A DNA stretch of 64,000 nucleotides from Chloroflexia bacterium SDU3-3. GTDB lineage: Bacteria; Chloroflexota; Chloroflexia; Chloroflexales; Roseiflexaceae. A model generated the notes under the pieces. The model saw nothing but the letters and a program-made list of their open reading frames with translations. It ran no database searches and had not been told where the DNA came from. Location: the NCBI GenBank assembly GCA_009268125.1, contig WBOU01000013.1, positions 62,001 through 126,000 of the forward strand, written 5' to 3'. The translations under genes and the position numbers were made by a program. Positions 17,886 through 26,332 of this stretch are shown here, piece after piece (the stretch's first letter is position 1; each line of letters begins with the position of its first letter).

Positions 17886-18134
17886 CTAGCGCTCGTAGCT
17901 GCGCGCGGCGCGCTGATACGCGCTGGCGAACAGGTAGCGGCCCACACCATTCGCCGCCACCTCTTTGATAGCTAGGCGGTGCGCCGCAAGATCATCAAGA
18001 TAGGCGCGGGCCTCATCGGCGTTCAGGCCGATGCTCTCGGCCACCTCGCGCACGGTCAGCGCGCAACCTGGATTATCGCGCAGAAGGCCCACCACACGCT
18101 CGACATTTGCCAGAGTCTTTACTGAGACGCTCAT
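17886..18134 (-). CDS. Small winged-helix DNA-binding protein
   Basis: An 82-residue protein with a single predicted helix-turn-helix unit: NVERVVGLLRDN, then ALTVREVAESIGLNADEARAYLDDLAAHRLA as the recognition region, and a wing ending in GVGRYLFA. The start at 18134 has a strong ribosome site GGAGGAAAT. There is no ligand domain, so it is either a minimal regulator or an adaptor. It lies 50 bases downstream of the MBL hydrolase gene on the same strand and may be co-transcribed with it. The upstream part of the same frame has no coding character. Confidence 0.75.
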   Translation of the reverse strand: MSVSVKTLANVERVVGLLRDNPGCALTVREVAESIGLNADEARAYLDDLAAHRLAIKEVAANGVGRYLFASAYQRAARSYER

Positions 18135-18184
18135 CGGAATTTCCTCCTGCTGCCACACCCAAATGCCCATACTAGCAGCATAAA

Positions 18185-18814
18185 CTATGCCATTGGGCCG
18201 CGCCATGTGGCATCGCCGAAGAAACGTCCGTAGTCGCGCGAGAGGAACTTCTCGATCTCGGCGCGCCTGTCGCCCAGCGTGAACGGCTCGCCGTGGCCAG
18301 GGTGGCAGCGCGCAGTGTCGGGCCAGGCCAGCACCACCTGCCGCAGGGTGCGCAGGGTGGTCTGGAAGCCCTCGGTGGACCATGTGCGCCCCGGCCCCCC
18401 GCTGAAGATGGTGTCGCCCACGATCACATCATCGCCACCCTCGACCGCCAGGCAGATCATGTCCTCGGTGTGGCCCGGCGTCTCGTGCACCGCCACCGCC
18501 CCGCTGCCGATGGCGATCCGCTCGCCGTGCAGCACCAGCTGGTCGGGCGCGACATCGCGGATGTAGGGGCCGCGCCGCGAGAGCACCGGCACACCGAGGC
18601 GGCGGCGCATCTCGCCCAGCGCGCCCACGTGGTCGGGGTGGGTGTGGGTCAGCACGATCAGGGTGGGCGTGGTGCCGCTCAGCAGCCGCATGAGCGCCTC
18701 GGGGTCGGCCCCAGGGTCGATCAGCGCGCTCTGGCGGGTCTCGGGGCAGACCAGGGCGTAGGTGTTCATCGGCCAGGGGCCGACGGATCTGCTGCGAAGT
18801 TCAAGGATGCTCAT
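18185..18814 (-). CDS. Metallo-beta-lactamase fold hydrolase
   Basis: A 209-residue cytoplasmic enzyme of the glyoxalase II-like branch. The zinc motif is complete: THTHPDH near residue 58, a later His in ETPGHTEDM, Asp in VIVGDTIF and a final His in CHPGHGEP. The strong ribosome site GGAGGTG lies 8 bases before the ATG. Such proteins hydrolyse thioesters or similar substrates; the substrate cannot be told from sequence. It is followed on the same strand by the small winged-helix gene. Confidence 0.9.
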   Translation of the reverse strand: MSILELRSRSVGPWPMNTYALVCPETRQSALIDPGADPEALMRLLSGTTPTLIVLTHTHPDHVGALGEMRRRLGVPVLSRRGPYIRDVAPDQLVLHGERIAIGSGAVAVHETPGHTEDMICLAVEGGDDVIVGDTIFSGGPGRTWSTEGFQTTLRTLRQVVLAWPDTARCHPGHGEPFTLGDRRAEIEKFLSRDYGRFFGDATWRGPMA

Positions 18815-19171
18815 GGGCCTTCACCTCCAAAAAATAGGCTGGCATGTGCTGCTAGGATGATACTACGGCGGGCGAGCAAAAGGCGCGCGCAGCATCTACG
18901 GGTTAGGTTCGTTTTCACGCTATGGGCAAAGCCCCGGCATACGATCGCCGAGGCAGCAGGGGTTGGGCATGCAGCGTGCTCCCCGCTATTGTACCGAGAA
19001 TAAAGCAGGGTTTCAAGCGATGGGTAGGCCAGCAGCAGGGCTTCTGCGTTCTCGTTCGGCAGCACGTTTTTACCACCAAGGCTCCAAGGATCAAAACAGC
19101 CGATCCACCACGAAGACACGAAGGAAAAAACAACCGCCGCAGAGCCGGTTTTCCGCATGCGGGCGGATTCC
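18815..19171. other. Gap between divergent units, holds dispersed repeat copy 4
   Basis: No gene seen. It separates the minus-strand MBL gene from the plus-strand purine operon. The repeat is at about 19068-19131; the remainder shows no recognisable element. Confidence 0.5.
19068..19131 (+). repeat. Dispersed intergenic repeat, copy 4
   Basis: Reads TTTTTACCACCAAGGCTCC, AAGGATCAAAACAGC, then CCACCACGAAGACACGAAGG. It carries both modules in the same order as copy 1 (ACCAAG block, then ACCACGAAG block). Confidence 0.8.
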
Positions 19172-19200
19172 TTGACAGTGTGTAGGGCTTGCCGTATACT
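19172..19200 (+). promoter_or_regulatory. Near-consensus promoter of the purine uptake operon
   Basis: TTGACA at 19172-19177, a 17-base spacer and TATACT at 19195-19200. This is the best vegetative promoter in the window. The predicted start near 19207 leaves a leader of about 145 bases. Confidence 0.88.
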
Positions 19201-19206
19201 CGAAAT

Positions 19207-19351
19207 ATCGTATTAAAAGCCGTTAACTTTCGACCCAGAGCGAAGACAACCTAGCACCAAGCGCGTGCTTCTGCCCGACACAGATGTTGGCCGTTTTCCA
19301 GGCCACAGTGTGTTGTTTTTTGTGTTTCCGTCAGACTCTTGAAGGAGAAGT
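19207..19351 (+). promoter_or_regulatory. Structured leader with a terminator-like hairpin
   Basis: The untranslated leader contains AGCAC/GTGCT (about 19253-19269), then a hairpin with inner stem TGGCC/GGCCA and outer stem ACAC/GTGT (19278-19311), closely followed by six T residues (19316-19321). A terminator-like hairpin between a strong promoter and the ribosome site suggests attenuation or a riboswitch. I could not match the 70 bases before it to purine, preQ1 or guanidine aptamers. The outer stem is weak, so this is a hypothesis. Confidence 0.4.
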
Positions 19352-20728
19352 ATGAACGGCAAGCGAATCTCTCAGTTTGCGAGCGTGCTCGTCGGCGGGA
19401 TCTTGTTCGCCTCGTGTGGCACCACCCCCGCGAGCACCCCCGCAGCCACCGCGCCCGCCGCAGCCACCACGGCTGCCACCGCCATCACCGAGACGGTGAC
19501 GGCAGCAGCCACCGCCGAGGCCACCGCAGCAGCCACCGCCGAGGCAGCGGCTACCGCCGAGGCCACCGCAGCAGCCACCAGCGAAGCAAATTCCCCCAGC
19601 GGCGCAGTACCCACCGGCAATGGCGAGGCGATCACCTTCGGCCTCGTGCTGGTTGGCCCGATCAACGACGGCGGCTGGAACCAGGCCGTGTACGAGGGCG
19701 CGAAGTACGCCGAGGCCAAGATCACCGGCTCCAAGCTGGTCTACATCGACAAAGTCAACCCCGCCGACAAGCCCAACGTGACCATCCCGCAGGTGGTCGA
19801 TGAGCTGATCGCCCAGGGCGCGAAGCTGGTGATCACCAACTCCGCCGAGTTCAGCGACGGCACGATCGAGTCGGCCACCGCCCACCCGGATGTGAAGTTC
19901 ATCCACCTTTCCGGCGACGCCGTGCTGAAGGGCACCGCGCCCGAGAACATGGGCAACCTGATGGGCCGCATGGAGTTCGGCAAGATGATCGCTGGCTGCG
20001 CCGCCGCGCTCCAGACCGAGTCGGGCAAGATCTCCTACCTCGGACCGCTGATCGACCCGGAGACCCTGCGCCTGACCAACTCGGTCTACCTGGGCGCGAA
20101 GTACTGCTGGGAGACCTACCGCAGCAAGCCCGCCAGCGAGCTGGCCTTCGACGTGACCTGGATCGGCTACTGGTTCAACCTGCCAGGCCAGACGCTCGAC
20201 CCGACCAAGGTCGCCAACGACTTCATCAACGCCGGCAGCGACGTGATCCTCTCGGGCATCGACACCACCGAGGCGCTGGTGGAGGCCGACAAGGCCACCA
20301 AGGCGGGCAAAAAGGTCTACGCCATCCCCTACGACTTCAAGGATGTCTGCAGCCAGGCCCCCGACGCCTGCCTGGGCGTACCCTACTTCAACTGGGGCCC
20401 CTCGCTGACCAAGGTGCTGGCCAGCGTGCAGGACGGCAGCTTCAAGCAGAGCTGGGACTGGATCGGCCCCGACCCGAGCGATATCAACAACCCCGACACC
20501 AGCATGATCGGCTTTGTCGAGGGCGCGGCGCTCACCCCGGAGAACAAGACCACGCTGGACGAGTTCACCAAAAAGCTCACCAGCGGCGAGATCGATCTCT
20601 ACACCGGCCCGCTGAACTGGCAGGATGGCAGCACCTTCCTGGCGGCGGGCGAGAAGGCCGACGACCAGAAGATCTGGTACGCCCAGCAGCTGCTCGAAGG
20701 CATCAAGGGCCAGAGCACCTCGAAGTAG
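19352..20728 (+). CDS. BMP-family nucleoside-binding lipoprotein
   Basis: A 458-residue ABC solute-binding lipoprotein. The signal peptide ends in a lipobox LFASC (Cys at residue 22). Residues about 24-90 are a Thr/Ala/Glu-rich spacer made of imperfect TAEATAAA repeats that would hold the domain away from the membrane. The BMP fold follows with FGLVLVGPINDGGWNQAVYEG, VDELIAQGAKLVITNS and GYWFNLPGQTLDPTKVANDFI. BMP proteins bind purine nucleosides or related purines. It is the first gene of a five-gene unit with an ABC ATPase, two permeases and xpt, which argues for purine uptake. A good ribosome site (GAAGGAGAAG) precedes the ATG. Confidence 0.92.
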   Translation: MNGKRISQFASVLVGGILFASCGTTPASTPAATAPAAATTAATAITETVTAAATAEATAAATAEAAATAEATAAATSEANSPSGAVPTGNGEAITFGLVLVGPINDGGWNQAVYEGAKYAEAKITGSKLVYIDKVNPADKPNVTIPQVVDELIAQGAKLVITNSAEFSDGTIESATAHPDVKFIHLSGDAVLKGTAPENMGNLMGRMEFGKMIAGCAAALQTESGKISYLGPLIDPETLRLTNSVYLGAKYCWETYRSKPASELAFDVTWIGYWFNLPGQTLDPTKVANDFINAGSDVILSGIDTTEALVEADKATKAGKKVYAIPYDFKDVCSQAPDACLGVPYFNWGPSLTKVLASVQDGSFKQSWDWIGPDPSDINNPDTSMIGFVEGAALTPENKTTLDEFTKKLTSGEIDLYTGPLNWQDGSTFLAAGEKADDQKIWYAQQLLEGIKGQSTSK

Positions 20729-20823
20729 CAGGACAGACATGACGGTATGATACGGTGGCGGAGTGGTATGATGAGTACATCATAGCATCCCGCCGCCGTA
20801 TCAGCTTTCTGACCAAAGAAACC

Positions 20824-22368
20824 ATGAACGTAGAGATCCGCAATCTGACCAAGACCTTCGGCCCGCTGCGCGCCAACGACTCGCTGACCCTGAGCTTCGC
20901 CGCCGGGCAGATCCACGGCGTGCTGGGGGAAAATGGCGCGGGCAAAAGTACGCTGATGAAGCTGCTCTCAGGCTTCCTCAAGCCCGACGCGGGCGAGATC
21001 CTGCTGGATGGCAGGGCCGCGCAGCTCGGCTCGCCTGCCAGGGCGCTCCAGGCGGGCGTGGGCATGGTGCACCAAGACCCGCTCGACATCCCGGCGTTTA
21101 CCGCGATCGAAAATTTCTACTGTGGCAGCCATCGCCTAGCGATGCGCAACCGCACCGAGGCGCGCCGCAAGCTGGCCGAGCTTGCGGCGCGTTTTGGTTT
21201 TGCCGTCGACCCCGACGCCCAGATCGCCAGCCTGACGGTGGGCCAGCGCCAGCAGCTAGAGATCATGCGCCTGCTGGCGGGCGGCGCGCGGCTGCTCATC
21301 CTCGATGAGCCAACCACCGGCATCAGCGCGGCCCAGGCGCGGGCGCTGTTCGCGGCGCTCAAGCGGCTGGCCGCCGACGGCGCGACGGTGCTGTTTGTCT
21401 CGCACAAGCTAGATGAGGTGGCCGAGCTGTGCGACACGGTGAGCGTGCTGCGGGCTGGGAAGCTGGTGGGCGCTGGCCAGATGGCCATGCCCCAGCCCCA
21501 GGCCACCCTGCTCGACCTGATGTTCGGCAGCGCAGGCCCGCAGCACGCCGAGGCCCTGCCCGAGCGCGCGACCGCCAGCGGCGATGCCCCGCCCACCTGG
21601 CAGCTGCGCGATCTGAAAGCCCGCGAGGGTGTGGTGCGGCTGCGCGGCGTCAGCCTCGACATCCCGGCGGGCGCGTCGGTGGGCCTGGCGGGCATGGAGG
21701 GCAGCGGGCAGCAGGTGCTGCTGCGGCTGCTGGCCGGCAGCCTGCCGCCCACCGGCGGCACCATCACGGTCGGCGGCACCGACCTGACCGGCGCGGCCAT
21801 GCGGCGGTTCCGCGATGCCGGGGTGGAGTATTTGCCCGCCGACCGCCTGAGCGACGGCGTGATCGGCTCGTTCTCGCTCCAGGAGCACTTCGCGCTGCTG
21901 CGCCCCGCCAGCGAGCGGCTGCTCAACCCACAGGCCGCGCTGGAGTCGGCGCAGGAGGCGATCGCCTCGTACAACATCAAGGCCACGCCCAGCACGCCGA
22001 TCGCATCGCTCTCGGGCGGCAACCAGCAGCGAGCCATGCTGGCCCTGGTGCCACCGGATGCGCGCGGCATCCTGCTGGATCAGCCTACGCGCGGCCTGGA
22101 TGTGGCCTCATCGCAGGTGGTGTGGGAGAAGATGCACGCCCGCCGCACCCAGGGCGCATCGGTGGTGTTCGCATCGGCAGATCTGGATGAAATTCTCGAA
22201 AATAGCGACTTTGTGCTGGTGTTTTTTGCGGGAAAGCTCTCGCCGCTGCTGCCGCGCGCATCGCTCGACTTTGCGCGGCTCGCCGAGCTGATCGGCGGCA
22301 TTGGATTTGACGACCACGGGTTCAGCGCCGCGCAGGGCGCGGCCAGCCCGGCGGAGGCCCAAGCGTGA
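20824..22368 (+). CDS. Duplicated ABC ATPase of a BMP-type (purine) importer
   Basis: A 514-residue protein with two fused nucleotide-binding domains. Domain 1 has Walker A GENGAGKST, signature LTVGQRQQ and Walker B LLILDEPTTG. Domain 2 has a degenerate Walker A GMEGSGQQ lacking the Lys, a full LSGGNQQ signature and LLDQPTRGLD where Gln replaces the catalytic Glu. This asymmetry is usual in the simple-sugar and nucleoside class (RbsA, YufO). ATG 20824 is chosen because the protein begins directly with the EIRNLTKTFGPL strand; the ribosome site is weak. It overlaps the next gene (GTGA at 22365), so the two are translationally coupled. Confidence 0.93.
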   Translation: MNVEIRNLTKTFGPLRANDSLTLSFAAGQIHGVLGENGAGKSTLMKLLSGFLKPDAGEILLDGRAAQLGSPARALQAGVGMVHQDPLDIPAFTAIENFYCGSHRLAMRNRTEARRKLAELAARFGFAVDPDAQIASLTVGQRQQLEIMRLLAGGARLLILDEPTTGISAAQARALFAALKRLAADGATVLFVSHKLDEVAELCDTVSVLRAGKLVGAGQMAMPQPQATLLDLMFGSAGPQHAEALPERATASGDAPPTWQLRDLKAREGVVRLRGVSLDIPAGASVGLAGMEGSGQQVLLRLLAGSLPPTGGTITVGGTDLTGAAMRRFRDAGVEYLPADRLSDGVIGSFSLQEHFALLRPASERLLNPQAALESAQEAIASYNIKATPSTPIASLSGGNQQRAMLALVPPDARGILLDQPTRGLDVASSQVVWEKMHARRTQGASVVFASADLDEILENSDFVLVFFAGKLSPLLPRASLDFARLAELIGGIGFDDHGFSAAQGAASPAEAQA

Positions 22369-23405
22369 CAACTTCATCTGCATCCCCTAAACCCCAGTGG
22401 CGCTCCGGCGCGCTGTTCCTGCTGATCGCCATCGGCGGCGCGCTGATCTTCACCACGCTGGTGCTGCTGGCCTCGGGCACGCCCGTGCTCGAAAGCTACC
22501 AGCTCATCCTCACCGGCTGGGCCTCGACCCCGCCGCGCCTAGCCGACACCGTGATGGTTGCCGCGCCGCTGCTGCTGTGCGCGGCGGGGCTGGCCGTCAC
22601 CTTCAGCGCGGGCCTCTACAACCTGGGCGTCGAGGGCCAGATCGGCCTGGGCGCGGTATTCGCCTACGGCGCGCTGCGGGCCATGCCGGGCGCGCCGCCA
22701 GCCCTGCTGTGGGCCGCCAGCTTTGCGGCGGGCGCGCTGGGCGGCGCGCTGTGGGCCTTGGTGGCCGCGCTGCTGAAGCGCTACGGGCGCGTGAGCGAGA
22801 TCTTCGCGGGCCTGGGCCTGAACTTCCTAGCCACCGGTGTGCTGATGTTTATGATCGCCGGGCCGTGGCGCAAGGCGGGCAGCATCTCGGTGGTCAGCAC
22901 CGACCAGCTGCCCAAGGATGTGTGGCTGCCCACCATCAGCGCGCTGCGGCTGGCCCCCGCCGCGCCGGTGCTGGCGCTGCTGGCGCTGGGGCTGGTGTGG
23001 TTCCTGCTCACCCGCAGCCGCTGGGGGCTTTCGGTGCGCGCCACCGGCCTGAACGCCAGCGCGGCGGAGCGCATGGGCACGCCGGTGACGCTGCGCATGT
23101 TCCAGGCGCTGGCGCTCTGCGGGGCGCTGGCAGGCATGGCGGGCGCGATCCAGGTGCTGGGCGTCTACCACGCGCTCATCCCCACCGTCTCTAGCGGGCT
23201 GGGCCTGCTGGCGCTGCTGGTGGTGCTGCTGATCGGCTCGCGATCGCTGCTGGCGCTGCCCGTGGTGGTGCTGTTCGCGGCCTTCGCCACAGGCAGCCTC
23301 CAGCTGCCGCTGGTGCTAGGGGCCGACAGCAGCATCGCGGGCGTGTTGCAGGATGCGCTGGTGCTGTTCGCGCTGATCGGGCGCGGCGTGATGAGTAGAA
23401 AATAG
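22365..23405 (+). CDS. ABC permease, nucleoside/purine type (YufP-like)
   Basis: A 346-residue inner-membrane protein with about ten hydrophobic segments and the BPD_transp_2 family core TFSAGLYNLGVEGQIGLGAV. It also carries VRATGLNASAAERMG and ends with a GRGVM stretch before the stop. It starts with GTG overlapping the ATPase stop codon. It should pair with the following permease to form the channel of the importer. Confidence 0.92.
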   Translation: MTTSSASPKPQWRSGALFLLIAIGGALIFTTLVLLASGTPVLESYQLILTGWASTPPRLADTVMVAAPLLLCAAGLAVTFSAGLYNLGVEGQIGLGAVFAYGALRAMPGAPPALLWAASFAAGALGGALWALVAALLKRYGRVSEIFAGLGLNFLATGVLMFMIAGPWRKAGSISVVSTDQLPKDVWLPTISALRLAPAAPVLALLALGLVWFLLTRSRWGLSVRATGLNASAAERMGTPVTLRMFQALALCGALAGMAGAIQVLGVYHALIPTVSSGLGLLALLVVLLIGSRSLLALPVVVLFAAFATGSLQLPLVLGADSSIAGVLQDALVLFALIGRGVMSRK

Positions 23406-23421
23406 CTTCAAATAGGGAAAT

Positions 23422-24438
23422 ATGGACACATCGCAACTGCTTATCGATGCCGCCGCCGTGCTGGCGAGCGCCTCGCCGCTGGTGATCGCGGCTCTGGCCG
23501 AGATGATCAGCGAGCGCGCCGGGGTGGTGAACCTCTCGCTCGACGGCAAGATGCTGCTGGCCGGGATGGTCGGCTTCGCGGTGGCCTACAACACCGGCAG
23601 CGTGGGGCTGGGCTTCATGGCGGCGGCGCTGCTGGGCGGGCTGGTGGCGCTCATCCTGTGCTTCGTGAGCCTGAGCCTGCGCCAGTCGCAGAACGCGGCG
23701 GGCTTCGTGCTCTCGCTGCTCTGCACCGATCTCTCATCCTTCCTCGGCTCGCCCTACAACCGCCAGATCGGCCCCACGGTGCCGCACGCGCCCATCCCGC
23801 TGCTGTCGGACATCCCGGTGCTGGGGCCGCTGCTCTTCACCCACGACGCGGTGATCTACAGCAGCTTCCTGCTCATCCCGCTGATGTGGTGGTTCCTGAT
23901 GCGCACGCGGCCCGGCGTGCTGGTGCGCTCGCTGGGCGAGCGACCGCAGGCCGCCTTCGCGCGCGGCGCGCAGGTGACGCCGCTGCGCTACCTGGTGGTG
24001 ATCTGCGCGGGCATGCTGATCGGCATCGCCGGGGCGGCCTACACGCTCGATCTCAAGCAGGGCTGGAGCTACCGCCACATCGCGGGCATCGGCTGGATCG
24101 TGCTGGCGATCGTGATCTTCGGCGGCTGGAACCCCTGGCGGATCGCGCTGGGCTGCTACCTGTTCGGCGCGCTGCAGACGCTGGCCAGCCGCTGGCAGAG
24201 CGACCCGCCCACAGCGTTTGGCGGCCTGCTGGCCAGCATCCCCACCCAGGTCTACCAGGTCGCGCCGTTCGCGCTGATGATCTTTGTGCTGGCGCTGGTG
24301 AACGGCCTGACCAACCCCGCCGTCGGGCGCTGGGTGGCGGGCCTGCCCACACCGGTGCGCCGCCCCATCCACTGGTTGATCGCGCGGCTGAGCATGCCTG
24401 CCCCGTCGGCGCTCGGCCAGCCATTTGTCCGCCCGTAG
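23422..24438 (+). CDS. ABC permease, nucleoside/purine type (YufQ-like)
   Basis: A 338-residue integral membrane protein, the second permease of the system. The family core MISERAGVVNLSLDGKMLLAG is present near residue 28, and VRSLGERPQAAFARGAQV corresponds to the conserved cytoplasmic loop. It lies 16 bases after the first permease and 58 bases before xpt. The ATG is preceded by AGGGAAAT. The two permeases are distinct members of the same superfamily rather than a recent duplication. Confidence 0.92.
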   Translation: MDTSQLLIDAAAVLASASPLVIAALAEMISERAGVVNLSLDGKMLLAGMVGFAVAYNTGSVGLGFMAAALLGGLVALILCFVSLSLRQSQNAAGFVLSLLCTDLSSFLGSPYNRQIGPTVPHAPIPLLSDIPVLGPLLFTHDAVIYSSFLLIPLMWWFLMRTRPGVLVRSLGERPQAAFARGAQVTPLRYLVVICAGMLIGIAGAAYTLDLKQGWSYRHIAGIGWIVLAIVIFGGWNPWRIALGCYLFGALQTLASRWQSDPPTAFGGLLASIPTQVYQVAPFALMIFVLALVNGLTNPAVGRWVAGLPTPVRRPIHWLIARLSMPAPSALGQPFVRP

Positions 24439-24496
24439 CCATGAACTCAAGTCGGCGGGGCGTTTGGCCCCGCCCTCGCTCACGAGGATACACCCC

Positions 24497-25105
24497 ATGA
24501 CCGCTCTTGCATCGACGGCGCTGGTCGCGCCCTACGCCCCCCTGGCCCAGCGCGTGATCGACGAGGCGACCGTCGTCAACGACAAGATCCTGAAGATCGA
24601 CCACTTCCTCAACCACCGCATCGAGCCGTCGTTCATGGCCGACCTGGGCCGCGAGATGGCCCGCCGCATCGCGCCCTTCGCCCCCGACCTCATCCTCACC
24701 GCCGAGGCCAGCGGCATCGCGCCCGCGCTCTCGGTGGCCACCGCGCTGGATGTGCCCATGGTCTACGCCAAAAAGTACGCGCCCACCGTCGAGATGCCCG
24801 CGCTCTCGCGGATCGTGCCCTCGGCCACCAAGGGCAGCGACTACCGCCTGGTGATCTCGGCCCGCTATCTTCCGGCGGGCGCGCGCGTGGCGCTGATCGA
24901 TGATTTTCTGGCCAATGGCCGCACCGCTGTGGCCCTGGCCGAGATCGTGGCCGAGGCGGGCGCGCAGCTGGTGGCGGCGGGCTTCTTGGTCGAAAAACTG
25001 TTCCAGGATGGCCGGGCCAAGATGGCCTCCCACGATGCGCCGATCGCCGTGCTGACCCAGGTGGAGCGGCTGGAGGCTGGGCGCGTGATCGTGGCTGGGC
25101 TGTAA
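24497..25105 (+). CDS. xpt: Xanthine phosphoribosyltransferase
   Basis: A 202-residue type I phosphoribosyltransferase of normal Xpt length. It has the Xpt-specific ILKIDHFLNHRIEPSFM near the start, LILTAEASGIAPALSVA and the PRPP loop VALIDDFLANGRTAVAL. The enzyme converts xanthine (and guanine poorly) with PRPP to the nucleotide. Its place as the last gene of the purine importer unit indicates that the transported substrate is a purine base or nucleoside that enters salvage. ATG 24497 follows CACGAGGATA. A terminator follows at 25202. Confidence 0.95.
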   Translation: MTALASTALVAPYAPLAQRVIDEATVVNDKILKIDHFLNHRIEPSFMADLGREMARRIAPFAPDLILTAEASGIAPALSVATALDVPMVYAKKYAPTVEMPALSRIVPSATKGSDYRLVISARYLPAGARVALIDDFLANGRTAVALAEIVAEAGAQLVAAGFLVEKLFQDGRAKMASHDAPIAVLTQVERLEAGRVIVAGL

Positions 25106-25201
25106 AGCGTTTTTGGGCCGCCCGCTCCTGATTTTTTGGCCAGCCATAATATTTAGCGCAGCAAGATCGGATATTTTGTTCCCTCTTGCCTAGAAGGTAC
25201 G

Positions 25202-25235
25202 ACGCCTGCTATCATAGTGGCAGGCGTTGATTTTT
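25202..25235 (+). terminator. Terminator of the purine uptake operon
   Basis: Perfect 8-bp stem ACGCCTGC / GCAGGCGT with a 10-base loop, followed by TGATTTTT. It lies about 95 bases after the xpt stop codon. Confidence 0.8.
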
Positions 25236-25310
25236 ACACTCACAGCGGCACATGCCGACCGAAACACCCTCGTATTTCTGTCGCATGTGCTGCTGTGTCT
25301 TTTTTGCACT

Positions 25311-26255
25311 ATGATGACAACAGCACACACCCGCACACCGCAGCCATCCTCCCCTGCGCCCACCCGCTTCGCGTGGCTCTCGATCGCTGCGGCGGTCATC
25401 ACCATCGCGATCAAATTTGCTGCCTACATGGTCACCGGCTCGGTCGGCCTGCTCTCCGACGCGCTTGAGTCGGTGGTCAACCTCGTGACAGCCGTTCTCA
25501 CCCTGATCATCCTGGGCATCGCTATGCGCCCGCCGGATGAAGAGCACGCCTACGGCCACTCCAAGGCCGAGTACTTCTCCAGCGCCGCCGAGGGCATCAT
25601 GATCGTGGGCGCGGCGGTCAGTATCATCGCTAGCGCGGTGCCGCGCCTGCTGGCCCCGCAGCCGCTTGAGTCGGCGGGCCTGGGCCTGGCGCTCTCGCTG
25701 GCGGCCACGCTGGTGAATCTGGTGGTGGCCCAGGTGCTGCTGCGCGCCAGCCGCACCCACTCCTCAATCGCGCTAGAGGGCGAGTCGCACCACCTGATGA
25801 CCGACGTGTACACCTCGGGCGGCGTGCTGGTGGGCATCCTGCTCGTCACCATCACCGGTATCGAGCGGCTCGACCCGATCATCGCGCTGCTAGTGGCGCT
25901 CAACATCATCTGGTCGGGCGTGAAGCTCATGCGCAGCTCGGCGGATGGCCTGATGGATGCGGCGTTGCCCGCCGAGGATCGCCAGGCGATCATCACAGTG
26001 CTCGACCGCTACGTGGCCGAGCAGCAGATCGGCTACCACGCGCTGCGCACGCGCATGGCCGGGGCGAGGCGCTTCACCTCGATGCACATTCTGGTGCCGA
26101 ACACCTGGACGGTGAGCCAGGGCCACGATATCGTCGAGCAGATCGAGCGCGACATCCGCGCCGCCCTGCCGGGCACCACCGTGTTCACCCATCTGGAGCC
26201 AATCGAAGACCCGACATCATTTGAAGATACCAATCTCGACCGCTCGGCGGTCTAA
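25311..26255 (+). CDS. Cation diffusion facilitator family metal exporter
   Basis: A 314-residue protein with six hydrophobic helices and a C-terminal cytoplasmic domain (about residues 225-305). Helix 2 carries [15 protein letters not shown] and helix 5 has [13 protein letters not shown], holding the His/Asp metal site; [13 protein letters not shown] is the conserved loop between. It exchanges protons for divalent metals such as zinc, cobalt or iron; the metal is not predictable. The start is not certain: tandem ATGs at 25311 and 25314 lack a clear ribosome site, but the upstream part of the frame has no membrane-protein character. Confidence 0.9.
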   Translation: MMTTAHTRTPQPSSPAPTRFAWLSIAAAVITIAIKFAAYMVTGSVGLLSDALESVVNLVTAVLTLIILGIAMRPPDEEHAYGHSKAEYFSSAAEGIMIVGAAVSIIASAVPRLLAPQPLESAGLGLALSLAATLVNLVVAQVLLRASRTHSSIALEGESHHLMTDVYTSGGVLVGILLVTITGIERLDPIIALLVALNIIWSGVKLMRSSADGLMDAALPAEDRQAIITVLDRYVAEQQIGYHALRTRMAGARRFTSMHILVPNTWTVSQGHDIVEQIERDIRAALPGTTVFTHLEPIEDPTSFEDTNLDRSAV

Positions 26256-26295
26256 GCGCCGCCACAAATAGCCCGCCGCGTCCTGCGGCCTCTGG

Positions 26296-26301
26296 TATAA
26301 T
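26296..26301 (+). promoter_or_regulatory. -10 element before the aldehyde dehydrogenase
   Basis: A perfect TATAAT about 32 bases before the GTG start. No good -35 box lies upstream. The leader would be about 25 bases, long enough for the CCGGAGG ribosome site. Confidence 0.55.
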
Positions 26302-26332
26302 TTTGTCACCTACAAAGCAACCGGAGGTCGCA

